Origin: Staphylotrichum longicolle
Taxonomy: Eukaryota > Ascomycota > Sordariomycetes > Sordariales > Chaetomiaceae
DNA: 64,000 bases
Assembly: GCA_019096155.1 (NCBI GenBank)
Contig: JAHCVI010000001.1
Location: 14,657,243-14,721,242 of the forward strand
Reading direction: 5' to 3'
Shown here: piece by piece, positions 1-10,421 of the stretch
Numbering within the stretch: the first letter of the stretch is position 1
How the letters are laid out: each line of letters opens with the position of its first letter
Notes under the pieces: model-generated
The model's input: only the letters and a program-made list of their open reading frames with translations
Databases searched by the model: none
Told to the model about the DNA's origin: nothing
Position numbers and translations under genes: made by a program

Positions 1-1577
1 TATTCTGCCGACGGATGCACCTTCCGAGTCCCAATCGCGTGGCCGGGTTCCCTTGTAGTCGGCACTGGCTTGGTGCATCCGCGGCAAGACGGCCGAAAAG
101 CTGTCCATGTCGCCGCACTCGCAGCGGAAGCCCTCCCGGCACTGCCAGAGCATCTCCGACGCGGTGAAGAAGACGACACGGCGGGACAGCAGCCTCTCCT
201 GGAGCGCCCATGCGCGCGCGAGCAGCGGGCTGGCGGCGCTCGAGCGCTGGCCCCCGCTCGCCAATACGAACCCGTGCGTGTGCGAGTGCGAGTGCCGGAC
301 GTGGACCGGAGCCGGGGTTCCCGTCGATGGCGGCCCGGGATATTCGATGGCGTGTGTGGTCATGGGCTCGAAGTCGGCCGCGGGGATAGGTGGTGCACTC
401 TCACGCGGGCGCCGAGAAGACATTCCGACAAACGCGCGCCGCTCGTCGAACAAGCTGGCCGAGGGACTGGTGGCCGCCACGGCGGCGATGGTGAGATAGC
501 CGAGGGAGTAGACGTCGGCCATGGTTGCCGACTGCTCGATCCAGTCTTGCTCGTCGTCCTGGATGATGCAGAGCGAGTCGGCCCATAAGAAGTTGCACCC
601 AAGAGCTCGCGTGAGCAGGATCGCATCCTGGAACAAGGTTGGGAGCTCAGCCCACTCGATCCCCTTGGTCCTTGCTCGATAGGTGTCTCTGGTGGTACGA
701 GGGGGATGTGCGTCGCGTCCAGGCACGCCCCAGCAGTAGCTCAGGGTGGTGTAGCCCGGCAGGATGGTGGAGGTTGTCTCGATCGTGTCTGTCTCGACGA
801 GCCTGGGCAACCCCGCTTGCGACAGGTCGAGGAGTCGTCTGGGAAGCTTTGCGGGTTGTCCGGAGCATGCGGGGTGGTTCTTGCAACCATCAAGCCATCT
901 TGTCAGGATGTTGGCGGCAGACTTGACGTCGATGCCGCTGGTCACGCCCGGAGCCCGACCAAAGGCATCACAGATAGCGGGCCGGGGGTTTCCTTGTCGA
1001 CCGTGAGCAAGGTGCTCTATTGCTGCAAGCGACGGCTCGAATCTCGGTTCGAATTCGAACTCAAGGCACCTGGGAAGAGCTTACCGGCATCAACGTAGAA
1101 CTCAAGCCGAGGGTGAATACCCGCGAACATAAAGTCTGACCTCCATAAGGTGTCGAGCCAAGTTACGGCCAAGGTTCTCTCGGGTCGCAGTTCGATGCAG
1201 ATCTTGTCCTTATCGACACCGTGCGCGCCCTGCTTCTTCCTCTGTTTACCCGTCCGCCGCCGGCCGGCCTGTTTGATCTCATCATTGCCTTCGCTGCTAT
1301 CGCTGCTGTCGCTCTCGTCATCAAAGTCCAGCCCATGAGGGCGAGGGTCAACATCTCGGGGAGCCTGATCCCCCCAACAGTGCAGCATCCCCTCCGTCAA
1401 AACGCTGCACAGTTTGCAGCCGCCATCCGCGGCTGCGGCAACTCGGTGGCGGGAATTAATCCGATAGCGTGGAAGCGGATAGACCTCAAGCGATTGGTCC
1501 TCGCCGTGAAGACCTGGGGTGGCTGCGAACTTGTCATAATCCAGATCGAGGCACACTAGGCACATATCTGGAGCCAT
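1..1577 (-). CDS. HET-domain protein, C-terminus beyond the window
   Basis: Heterokaryon-incompatibility (HET, PF06985) family; such proteins act in fungal non-self recognition and regulated cell death. Exon 1 is 1070-1577, intron about 993-1069 (CAG|GTGCCT donor), exon 2 runs from 992 off the left edge. The N-terminus has the CxxC and GCKLC cysteines common in this group. Residues about 225-240 carry WLDGCKNHPAC. The HET motifs follow: LSYCWG near residue 253, ADSLCIIQDDEQDW near 306 and RAWALQERLLSRR near 433. The frame stays open from the intron to base 1. The start at 1577 is the first ATG before the cysteine motif. Family is certain; the partner and trigger cannot be read from sequence. 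Confidence 0.88.
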
Positions 1578-2166
1578 GGCGGCTGGCCGGGGACCGAGCC
1601 TGTCTTCAGGCTCGGCGAAGAGCGCTGGTGGTGCTGCGCGCTGTGCTGGATTTAAGGCGCCGCTGACGATACTGGGCTGGATGGAGGATAACGGAGGTTT
1701 GGGTGTTTGGTGTTGGTGAAGATGCTACACTAACGAACGTTACATGTACACGTGCGTGGGGCGGGGTAACCGGCCATGCTCCAGCCCGTGGCTCCCTCCC
1801 GCATGAAGCGTAGGGTAGAAAGCTGCCCCAATGTTGAACTGGAAGTGCCCAGGGGCTTTCTGGAACAAATGATCTTCAGTCGGCGTTATCCAGTTGAATT
1901 CATCCGTAGCAGACCTTGTACGCTGTTGAAACTTAAACTCTCTTCTTAATTCCAACTGGAATCTCGCCCGACGGAATACAAACTTTGTCGTTTGCTTCCA
2001 AACAATACCCGCTTCATTGATCTCGAAGAAACCATCCGACGAGGAACCATGACAGCGGTACTCCTAATACTCTATCCTCTGGTAATGCAGTATCCTCGCT
2101 CCCATCAAACCGAACTGTACTGATCATCTCCAGGTCATCCTGGCCCTCGTGGGCATCACAATGTAA
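1578..2166. other. intergenic, HET promoter side
   Basis: This is the upstream region of the minus-strand HET gene and the presumed 5' side of the tetraspanin-like gene. A short hydrophobic stretch (VILALVGIT, near 2134-2160) could be the first membrane segment of the tetraspanin in another frame. Nothing else was recognised. Confidence 0.4.
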
Positions 2167-3000
2167 TCCCCTCCGAGTCCCCTTCCCTGCCTTACAACCC
2201 CAGATAACCCTCCCCCACCTACAACCACATCACCATCTCCACCCTCTCCCTCCTCATCTCCCCTATCCAGACAGTCCTCACCATCCTCCCCCCTTCCTCT
2301 CCCCCTCACAGCCCTCACCACCATCCTCGCCACCCTCTTCACCACCCCCCTAACCTCCTCCTCCTCCTCCCCCAACCCAAAACCAACAATCACGCGCTGC
2401 CTCCTCTCCACGCAATGGCAGACCCTCTTCCGCTCCCACGCCGGGCCGCCGATCCGGCGAATCCAAGACGCGCTCGCGTGCTGCGGGTTCCGCACCACGC
2501 GCGACATGGCCTGGCCCTTTCCCCAGGGGGGCCATCCTTCCACGGGGCCGACGTGTGAGGCGCAGTTCGGACGGCATCGACCTTGTCTGCCTGGGTGGGA
2601 TGGGGAGTTTAGGAAGGTGATGGGGGGTGAGGTTGGGGTGGTGGTTTGCGTGGGGTTTCTGCAGGTTTTCGGGGTCGCGTTGGTGAAGGGGGGTTTCGGT
2701 GGTCGGTATGCGGCGGGATGGGGGAGGGTGGTGAGGGGTATTTTGGGGGATGGGAGGGAAAAGAGTGGGGAAGGGAGCAGGAGGGCTTTGTTGGCTTCAG
2801 GTGATGATCATGATGAGACTTGGAGGGAGGGGTATCAGGAAGTTGTGGATGAGGAGGAGCAGGAAGGAAGGCGGGGAGATGAACACGAGGAAGAGGTTGG
2901 CCGACGGAGGGGGTCACAGGGGTATGGCGCGGTCGAGAGGGGTGGACCGAGGGTTGAGCCGGCACACTATGATCCTTGGGCTGGTGTTCAGCGGGGTTGA
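2167..3000 (+). CDS. tetraspanin-like membrane protein, 5' end unresolved
   Basis: The open frame contains a fungal tetraspanin core: STQWQTLFRSH, then IQDALACCGF with the diagnostic CCG motif, an AWPFPQG segment, two further cysteines (TCEAQF and RPCLPGW), a final membrane segment (VGVVVCVGFLQVFGVAL) and an acidic cytosolic tail. In plant-pathogenic fungi, tetraspanins organise membrane domains needed for appressorium penetration. The first two or three membrane segments should lie upstream. Hydrophobic pieces are present at about 2130-2330 but in different frames and separated by C-rich runs, so the N-terminus is either broken or carries sequence errors. The start given is only the limit of the open frame, not a proposed initiation codon. 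Confidence 0.55.
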   Translation, partial: SPPSPLPCLTTPDNPPPPTTTSPSPPSPSSSPLSRQSSPSSPLPLPLTALTTILATLFTTPLTSSSSSPNPKPTITRCLLSTQWQTLFRSHAGPPIRRIQDALACCGFRTTRDMAWPFPQGGHPSTGPTCEAQFGRHRPCLPGWDGEFRKVMGGEVGVVVCVGFLQVFGVALVKGGFGGRYAAGWGRVVRGILGDGREKSGEGSRRALLASGDDHDETWREGYQEVVDEEEQEGRRGDEHEEEVGRRRGSQGYGAVERGGPRVEPAHYDPWAGVQRG

Positions 3001-3304
3001 GGAGCATGGAGAGAAGGAGGAAAGGATGACGTGGAAGAGTGGGTGGGGGGCTATCTTGAAGACTGCAGAATGTCACGTTCACGTGTGTGAGTTGGGTCAG
3101 GGACCGAGGGTTGAACAATCTGTGGAAAATCCGGGAGCCCAACTTGTCGTTGGTTTCTTACAGGTATGACACATATGAGGGACATGTTTTTGCGCAACCA
3201 TTGAAACGAGTCCTTCAGCCTGGAAGCAAAACCATCTACTTCGTAGAAAACAGCGTGACGATAACACGGGTATCCAGATTCCATTTTTAGCTCTTAGTGC
3301 CAGT
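3001..3304. other. convergent intergenic region
   Basis: This is the 3' region between the tetraspanin-like gene (plus) and chorismate synthase (minus). No gene was recognised. Confidence 0.4.
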
Positions 3305-4707
3305 CTATTTCGCCTCAGCCTCCGTAACGCCATTGCCAGCCGGCTTTCCCGAATTTATCGTCTGCTTCAGCGGCGGCAGCAGGCTCTTGGCGGTGTGCCG
3401 CGCCTGCTGCGCCAGAACCGCATCCATAATCACCAGCGCCGCCATGGCCTCCACAATGGGCACCGCCCGCGGAACCACACAGGGATCGTGCCGTCCCTTG
3501 GCTGCCAGGACGCCCTCGGACGCGCCGTCATACGTCGCGGTCGTCTGCTCCTGGCCGATGGTGGCAGCAGGCTTGAATCCAACACGGAAGTAGATCGGGG
3601 CACCGTTGGAGATGCCGCCCTGGATGCCGCCAGAGTAGTTGGTCTTGGTCGTCAGCTTGGGCCGAGAGAAGCCCGACTTAGCGGCTCCGCTCTGGGCCAC
3701 GCTGGACGGCAGCTCGACACCCTCGGCCGAAACGAAGGGGTCGTTGTGTGTCGACCCCGGAACCTCACAACCGCCGAAGCCGGACCCAATCTCGAATCCC
3801 TTGGTCGCCGGAATGCTGAGCATGGCATGCGCCAGCTTGGCCTCGAGCTTGTCGAAGCAGGGCTCGCCGAGGCCGCTCGGGGCGTTGCGGATGACGCAGG
3901 TGACGGTGCCGCCAATGCTATCGTCGCGGTCCCTGAATCCGGCGATGTAGTCCTCCATCTTGCGGGAGAGGGTGTCGTCGGGGCAGCGGACGGGAAGGTG
4001 GCTGTCGACGGTCTTGCGGTCGATGCTCTGGAGGAGCGTGAGGAAGGCCGGGTTCGTGCTCGGACTGGGGTGTTCGGGAGTGGGCGGGAACAGGTGGACG
4101 GCGCCGACAGAACTGGTGAAGGCGACAATCTCGACGCCGTAGGCCAGCCTGAGGTACTTCTCGGCGATGGCGCCGGCGGCCACACGGCCGATGGTCTCGC
4201 GCGCGCTACTCCTGCCGCCGCCGCTGCTCGCCTTGACGCCGTACTTCTCGAGGTAGGTCCAGTCGGCGTGGCTGGGTCGGGGGTAGATGTCCATGGTCTT
4301 GTTGCCGTAGTCTGCATGTCCCGGTGTTAGCGGTCGCCGCGCCGAGCGTGGTATGGTGTCGGTCGGTGAATGCCTACCCTTGGGCCGCTGGTCCTCGTTC
4401 ATGACCATCATGCCAATTGGTGTGCCGAGAGTGACGCCGAACTCGGTGCCGCTCTGGATCAGCACACGGTCCTTCTCGTTGCGCGGGGTCGTGATGGCGC
4501 TCTGGCCCGGACGGCGGCGGGTCATCTGGGGCTGGATGTCGGCCTCGGTGAGCTCCATGCCCGGCGGGCAGCCGTCGACGATGCAGCCGACGGAGCGGCA
4601 GTGCGACTCGCCATAGCTGTGACTGTCAGTATCTGGTCGGCGGTTGGAGGTGTGGGAGGGCGTTGGGCATACGTGGTGACGCGGAAGTGATCGCCAAAGG
4701 TCGACAT
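3305..4707 (-). CDS. aro2: chorismate synthase
   Basis: Converts 5-enolpyruvylshikimate-3-phosphate to chorismate, the last common step of aromatic amino-acid synthesis; needs reduced FMN. Three exons: 4673-4707, 4378-4616 and 3305-4311, with introns 4617-4672 and 4312-4377, giving 426 aa. The N-terminus reads MSTFGDHFRVTT then YGESHCRSVGCIVDG, the first family signature. QRPKDYGNKTMDIYPRPSHA forms across intron 2. GGGRSSARETIGRVAAGAIA and the late FKPAATIGQ and GRHDPCVVPRAVPI segments are all present. The Met at 4783 was rejected as start because the codons before exon 1 are intronic or unrelated. It is divergent from lipoate ligase, and a TGACTCA lies about 105 bp upstream. Confidence 0.97.
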
Positions 4708-5213
4708 GGTGAAGATCTGGGGTGCTAGGCAAAACAAGGATGGACCAGTCGGTAGCGGGACGGGGAGAAGTTCTTCTTTTCAATGTCGATACGAACCCCG
4801 GAAAATGGCTGGTGACTCAGCGGGAAGCGGCAGGAATGGCACGATGGTGTCAAAAATCTGGCCGCTTTTTTGGAAAAGCTCATACCCGGACCCCTCCATC
4901 CGCCGTCATCGGCCCCGCTGACAGGGGCGGTGGGGGAGGTGGGTCCCGCCCATTTTAGCTGTGTGGGAGGTGGGGCAGGCCAGGGGTCCAGCGCCCGGTA
5001 TTCCGCTGCAGCTGCAGCAGCCTGCAGGGCCTGCCGTCAGCTGCAATTCTCGAAATATGGGTTACACCCCAATATCAGCATAACATCTAAATCTCACAGT
5101 TGAGTGAGCCTCAACTGTGGAGCAAGCCAAACTGGACGTGGCTGAGGGGACGATGAGATGTGAATGAGACATACACATCTGATAACTGCCCCATAACACG
5201 CAGAGGGCCACCA
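4708..5213. other. divergent promoter region, aro2 / lipoate ligase
   Basis: A 506 bp shared upstream region. It contains TGACTCA near aro2 and a cluster of CTGCAG/CAGCTG hexamers at about 5006-5045. No RNA gene was seen. Confidence 0.6.
4813..4819. promoter_or_regulatory. Gcn4/CPC1-type element TGACTCA
   Basis: An exact TGACTCA lies 106 bp upstream of the chorismate synthase ATG. This is the binding site of the Gcn4/CPC1 bZIP factor of cross-pathway amino-acid control. The link to aro2 is inferred from position and pathway. A second copy lies just before the ATG of the 51.7 kb gene, so chance occurrence is possible. Confidence 0.5.
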
Positions 5214-6687
5214 ATGGCTCTCCCTTCTCGCCTCCGGGCCCTTCCGCGGCACCTCTCATCCTTACATTCTCCTTCCGTCTCTCACTTCAGGCTCGCTGCA
5301 TCAACACGTCCATCCCAAACCCGCTTGTACACTCAACACCTCTCCCGGCGCGTCCAGATCTACCGCTCCACCTCCACCGACCCTTACCTCAACCTCTCCA
5401 TCGAGCACCACCTCCTGCAGCGCTCCCACCCGGACTCGACCATCCTCTTCCTCTACGCCAACCGCCCCAGCGTCGTCATCGGCCGCAACCAGAATCCCTG
5501 GCTCGAGGTCAACCTGCACGCCCTGCGCCAAGGCCTCCTCAGCCCCCAGGAGGAACCCGCCAACGCCAACACAAGCGACTCTGCCCAGCCCAAGTCCAAG
5601 CCCGCCTCCACGCCCACGCCCACCCCCATCGCCCTCGTCCGCCGCCGCTCCGGCGGCGGCACCGTCTTCCACGACGCCGGCAACACCAACTGGTCCGTCA
5701 TCTGCCCGCCCGCCAACTTCGACCGGGACACGCACGCCGAGATGGTGGTGCGCGCGCTGCGGCGGCTGGGCGTCTCGGGGGTGCGCGTCAACGAGCGCCA
5801 CGACATCGTCATGGACACCTCCTCAGGCGAGGGGGGCACGTTCAAGGTGTCCGGCTCCGCGTACAAGCTGACGCGCACGCGCTCGCTGCACCACGGCACG
5901 TGCCTGCTCGCGTCGGCGAACCTGGGCCGCGTGTCAGGCCTGCTGCGGTCGCCCGCCGAGGGGTTCATCAAGGCGCGCGGGGTGGAGAGCGTGCGGAGCC
6001 CGATCAGGAATGTCGGCGTGGACGGGGAGGCGTTCGCGGAGGCGGTGGTGGGGGAATTTAGGCGGATGTATGGGGAGGGGGCCGCCCCCGCCGGCGGTGG
6101 CGGAGAGGACGGCGGGGGGGTGGTGGTGGTGGGCGAGGAGGAGGCGTTGCGGGAGGGGGAGGTGGTGAAGGGGGTGCGGGAGCTGACGAACCCGGAGTGG
6201 ATCTTTGGGCAGACGCCGCAGTTTACCTTCTCGACGCATCCGACGGAGGAGGACCCGAGGGAGCGGCCGGGGTTGGGGCATACCTTGCCAGATGATGTGA
6301 GTCTCTGTTGTTTTGGCTTGGGATGGTGAATGGTGTTGACAGTCCCAGCTCCACGCGCAATTCACTGTTCGCCACGGTGAGATCCAGTCGGCCGACATTG
6401 CCGGCCTCCAATACCACGATTTAGTCGATGAAGCGAGCCAGGACGCGATTTTGAGCCAAGCCTTAGTAAAACAACGCCTGCACCACATCGGAGACTGGCG
6501 GAACGCCCTCAAAGAGGCCAGTCCCGTGCCGGTCGATGCCGACAACGTCGGGGAGTGGCTTAACCACATGTTTGGCATCCACACATCCACTCCCCAAGGC
6601 AGCGGAGCCGTCGCTGATGCGGTTGTACAATCCATTTCCGACACGCCACTCGGTGCATTTCTCAACAGAGACAATGTTGATCTATGA
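5214..6687 (+). CDS. AIM22: lipoate-protein ligase A / lipoyltransferase, mitochondrial
   Basis: Attaches lipoate (or transfers lipoyl groups) to lysines of 2-oxoacid dehydrogenase E2 and glycine-cleavage H proteins in mitochondria. Two exons, 5214-6296 and 6349-6687, give 473 aa. The start MALPSRLRALPRHLSS gives an Arg/Ser-rich mitochondrial presequence, so the upstream in-frame Met at 5160 is not preferred. Core motifs: NRPSVVIGRNQNPW, RRRSGGGTVFHDAGNTNWS (LplA signature) and KVSGSAYKLTRTRSLHHGT with the adenylate-binding Lys. Two low-complexity inserts (Pro/Thr near residue 125; Gly/Glu near 300) are lineage-specific. Exon 2 encodes the accessory C-terminal domain. It ends 63 bp from the VPS11 stop, tail to tail. 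Confidence 0.93.
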
Positions 6688-6750
6688 TACCCCCGCTCAA
6701 CCATATAGAAACAGAATAGACACCCACCAAATAATTCCAACTCCTCCCAC

Positions 6751-9700
6751 TCACTCCCCGCTGGGCACCCCCATCACCCCGCGCCCGAACCACTCTGCGA
6801 CCGTCCTAAACCGATCCTCGCTCCTCTCCAAGTCATCCTTGAACAACTCGTGCCTCTCGGCGTTCTCCTCTTGGCTCTTCTTGAGCGCCCTGATCGTGGC
6901 GTTGTCCCGCGCGCACACCGGACACTCCTGCTGCGCGCCCCCGCCGCCGGCCAGACACCGCTGATGGAACGAGTGCTTGCACAAGAAGTGCACCGCCGGC
7001 AGCTCCAGTGAGCCCATGCACTGCGCGCACCGCGTGGCCTGAAACACGGCCGGCTTGCTGCCCAGGTCGGCGATCTCGGCCCTGCGCACCTCCGTCTCCG
7101 ACCGGAACTGCGCCGCCAGCCGCTTGTTCTCGGCGATCTCCTTGCGCTCGCGCTCGATGCGCTTGGAGAGGTAGGGCTTCAGCATGCCCATGCTTGCGAC
7201 GGCGTTCTTGGACAGCGTCTGGACGACTTGGAGGGGCGCCATCAGGCCGTCCTTGTCGATGCGCTCGAGTACGGCGGCGAGCTCGTCAGGTCCGGCTTCG
7301 TCGAGGATCCGCGAGTCCGAAGTGAGGTACGCGAGGGCAGCGGGGTAGAGCTGGGGTTCGGAGGGGCCGTATTTGCGGAGGGCCTTGATGGCGCCGCGCG
7401 TGTCCTTTGCCGAGGTGTAGGAGCGGAAGATGTCAAAGAGGAGGCCGGATTGTTCCTTGACGAGGGTGGTGCCGTCGTGGAAGTCAGAGAGGTGGGAGAG
7501 CAGGAGGACGTTGGAGTTCTCGATGGCTGGTTTGACCCCGTTGAGGGTCGTGCCTTGGGGTTTGCTGTCGATGAGGGCCTTGGCACGCCGTTCCCACTCT
7601 TCGCGGTGCTGATCGTCGCCTTTCTTTTCGTTGGACTTGTGCAGATACATTTCGAAGAGGGTCGTGTAGATGTCTGTCCTGTCGGCTTCGGAGACGCCCT
7701 CGTCTTTAAGACAGGCTTCCAAGAAGACGATGAACTCATCTGGGTGGTCGATGAAAGATGAGAAGGCTGTTCGGGGACGGGGCGGCGTGTATTCCGGTGC
7801 AGCTGCCTCTTGGTTCACTGCCAGGTCGCCAACAGTTGGCTTTGCGGCTTGTTGTGCTGTTACCGAGTGTGTGTTCATGTAGGGCAAGGGCAACAGGTTG
7901 CCGAGGTTCTGGACGGCATTTGCAGCCCCCACGACAAACCCTCCGTTTGTGGTTGGCTGGGCAGTTGGCGCTGGAAGATCTATTCTAGGTGTGAAGTGCC
8001 CGGTGTAGTAGTCAATGAACAATTGTGTCGCGTCTTTCGGGCAGTGTTCGATGAGAACCCGGGCGTATTTCATAAGGCAGGAGTATGCCTGGAACGGTCA
8101 GCTATCACGATGAGACCCTCTCGGATGGTACTCACAGTGTCCGGATCTTGTTGCCAAATGTAATCGAGAGCTTCCTTGTAAGCCTTGGAATCTTCAATCA
8201 GAATATCCACCACCAGGTCGTGTTCCCCATGCTTCTTCGCCAGGTATGCCGCCTGCTCGTAGTAGCTGCCCTGCCGACACATGGAAATGGCCGTGTCCAA
8301 GTCAAACTTGAGGTCTCCTGGTGACTTGATAAACTTCTCCAACTTGTCAATGTCCTTGAGTTTCGCATAGCAGTTGAGGAGAAGCGTGGTATGGTCTGAT
8401 GTCGCCTTGTGGTGCTCGTGGAGCTCCTCCAAGTACTCGATGAGATTGTGTATCCTCTGCGTGTCCAGAAACTTCCTGATTACCTGCGAGGGTTCTGTGC
8501 TGTCAATGGCCTTGATGTACTGGGTCATGGCGCCATCGTAGTCACCCTTCTGGTAGAGGTGGTCGCCGTACTTGCGGTAGATGACGTTTTGTTGCTTCGC
8601 ATCCATGCCGCATTTTTGGGCAAGGTCAACAGCAAGAGTGTAGAGGTTGCGCTGGTACATCATGTCCAGCCGCTGCTGAAGTGACCTTTCGTGGTAACGG
8701 AAGACCTAACGCTGTCAGAGCCGCCCTGAAACAATGGAACGAGCAACCCACCTTGCCCTCCTGGGTGAGTATGTACAAGTCGCCCCAAAGCTGGAAAATG
8801 TGCTTGACATCAGACAACACCGTCTCGCTGTGCGCGACGATCCTGAGATCCGGGTGGATCAGCGTAAAAGCGTAGATGCTGTCCGCCCCGGCACCCCAGA
8901 AACGCTGGCGCATCGTGTCGGTCTCTCCTGCTGGTGCGGGCGGCGATACCAAGGCGATGTAGTCTTGATACACCGAGATCAACTTCTTCGGCGCCTCGTA
9001 CGCGGTCGGTGGCCCCCTCCCATCAAGCGTGTAGTAGTATATGGCATCCTCCCTCCCGACCACGATATTCCCTGTTTTCTTGTCCACAGCCATACACCCC
9101 ACGCCGCAACCTGTGTCCTCAACCGTCTTTGGTGGCTGCCCACGGCCCTTCCCCGATATCACCAACTTGAGAATCCGCGCCGTGGTCGCAATGAAGAGCG
9201 TCGTCAGGCTGTCCTCGACATGCAACTCCACCCCGGTGATCGGCTCGTCCGACTCGTAGATAATCCGCTGCTTCGTGCCGAGGTCGTGGATCAGGTCGCC
9301 GCGGATGACGGTCACGGCGCCGTTCGCGAAGCCCACCGCAATCTGCGACAGATCCTCGGTTGCCGCAAAGGCCGATATCTGCGACCCCTGTCAGTCAGCA
9401 CTTCCCCTGTTTAACACAGAAATCCTCCCGAGAAACGTACCGGAAACGGCTTCTTCCCATTATTAACCGCGACGCTGCTCAAGCACGTCGGCACGCCCGT
9501 CTTCTTGACCGGCTTATCCAGCGCCCAGACTTTCAAGACCGGCTCCCCGCCGCCTTCCTATCGCAGAGTCAGTCATAAACCAGCTTCTACTCCTTTCCGC
9601 GCCCGCTCCTAGACATCTTTCCCACCCAATGTGCATTCCCACAAAGTAAAATACGTACCGCAACAGTCACCAACAGACTCGTCCCCTCCACCTGGCGCAT

Positions 9701-10045
9701 ATGCGTGATGGCCCACCCCGCTCCGGCCTCATCGTAGGCGGGAAAGCTCCGCACGACCTTCCAGCTGCGCCCGACGATGCGCACGGTCCCGTCGCGGCCG
9801 CCCAGGAACAGGCTGTCGGACCCGCAGCAGACGGCCGAGATGTCGTTGCTCTCGAAGAAGGTGCGGGTGTCCGGGTCGGGGAGGGGGACCGCGGTCGCGT
9901 CGAAGAAGTCGAAGGATCGCCACTGTGGGGGGGGAGAGAGGAGAAGAGGGGTTAGTTGAGGTTGTGGTTGTGAGGGTGGGGTGGCTGGGAGGGAGGGGAG
10001 GGGAGGGGGAGGGAGGGGGCCAGGGGTACGAACTGTTAACGCCAT
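6751..10045 (-). CDS. vps11: VPS11/Pep5, core subunit of HOPS and CORVET
   Basis: Membrane-tethering subunit and RING-type E3 scaffold shared by HOPS and CORVET, acting at endosomes and vacuoles. Six exons (10034-10045, 9659-9922, 9441-9557, 8752-9378, 8136-8705, 6751-8088) give 975 aa. Order: N-terminal beta-propeller (SDSLFLGGRDGTVRIV, GFANGAVTVIRGDLIHDLG), clathrin-type helical repeats (KYGDHLYQKGDYDGAMTQY; YARVLIEHCPKDATQLFIDY), a coiled coil, and a C-terminal RING-H2: CAQC, then CKHSFHQRC, then CPVC. Exon 1 is a 12-nt microexon (MALT) spliced to WRSFDFFD. The 111-nt first intron has a CTCAACTAAC branch and polypyrimidine tract; skipping it would insert a proline-rich segment absent from the family. 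The intron 3 acceptor could be 9 nt further upstream. Confidence 0.95.
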
Positions 10046-10421
10046 GGTTGCATCTTTGGTGCTGACTTGGGACCTGGCAGAAGAGAATGTGGGTGTTGGC
10101 GTAGTGTGGTGTGGTGTGTCGCAGGATCGGTTGAAGGCGGCTCGGTATTGGCACGACTTGGTGGAGCGGTCGTTGAGTGACGACGTTTGGGAACCTTGCT
10201 GGTTTCGGTTTCCAGGTTGCTGGGTTTGGAGCTGGAGCTCCCCCTGTTCAACAGAGTGGACCGTGCGCTGGCTCAGCGAGATCAACCCTAACCCGGACCT
10301 TGCCAGACGACAGCAAGATGCAACCAGAGAAGAGAAAAGCGCGAGGGGATAAAATGCGCTTTTATTACTGATCTGGGTTGGTTCATGATATCTCAGGCTA
10401 AGTGATGGCTCTCGACTAAAT
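10046..10421. other. intergenic, VPS11 5' / MLH3 3'
   Basis: Upstream region of VPS11 and downstream region of MLH3, both minus strand. No gene was recognised. Confidence 0.4.

Noticed and set aside
3395..4330. 311-codon plus-strand ORF opposite chorismate synthase
   Set aside because: Shadow of the strongly supported aro2 frame.
5160..5213. Upstream in-frame Met as start of lipoate ligase
   Set aside because: It would add 18 residues before a good mitochondrial presequence; the start at 5214 fits the family better.
9960..10020. Pyrimidine/purine-rich GGGAG repeat as a regulatory element
   Set aside because: Explained as the polypyrimidine tract of the first VPS11 intron.
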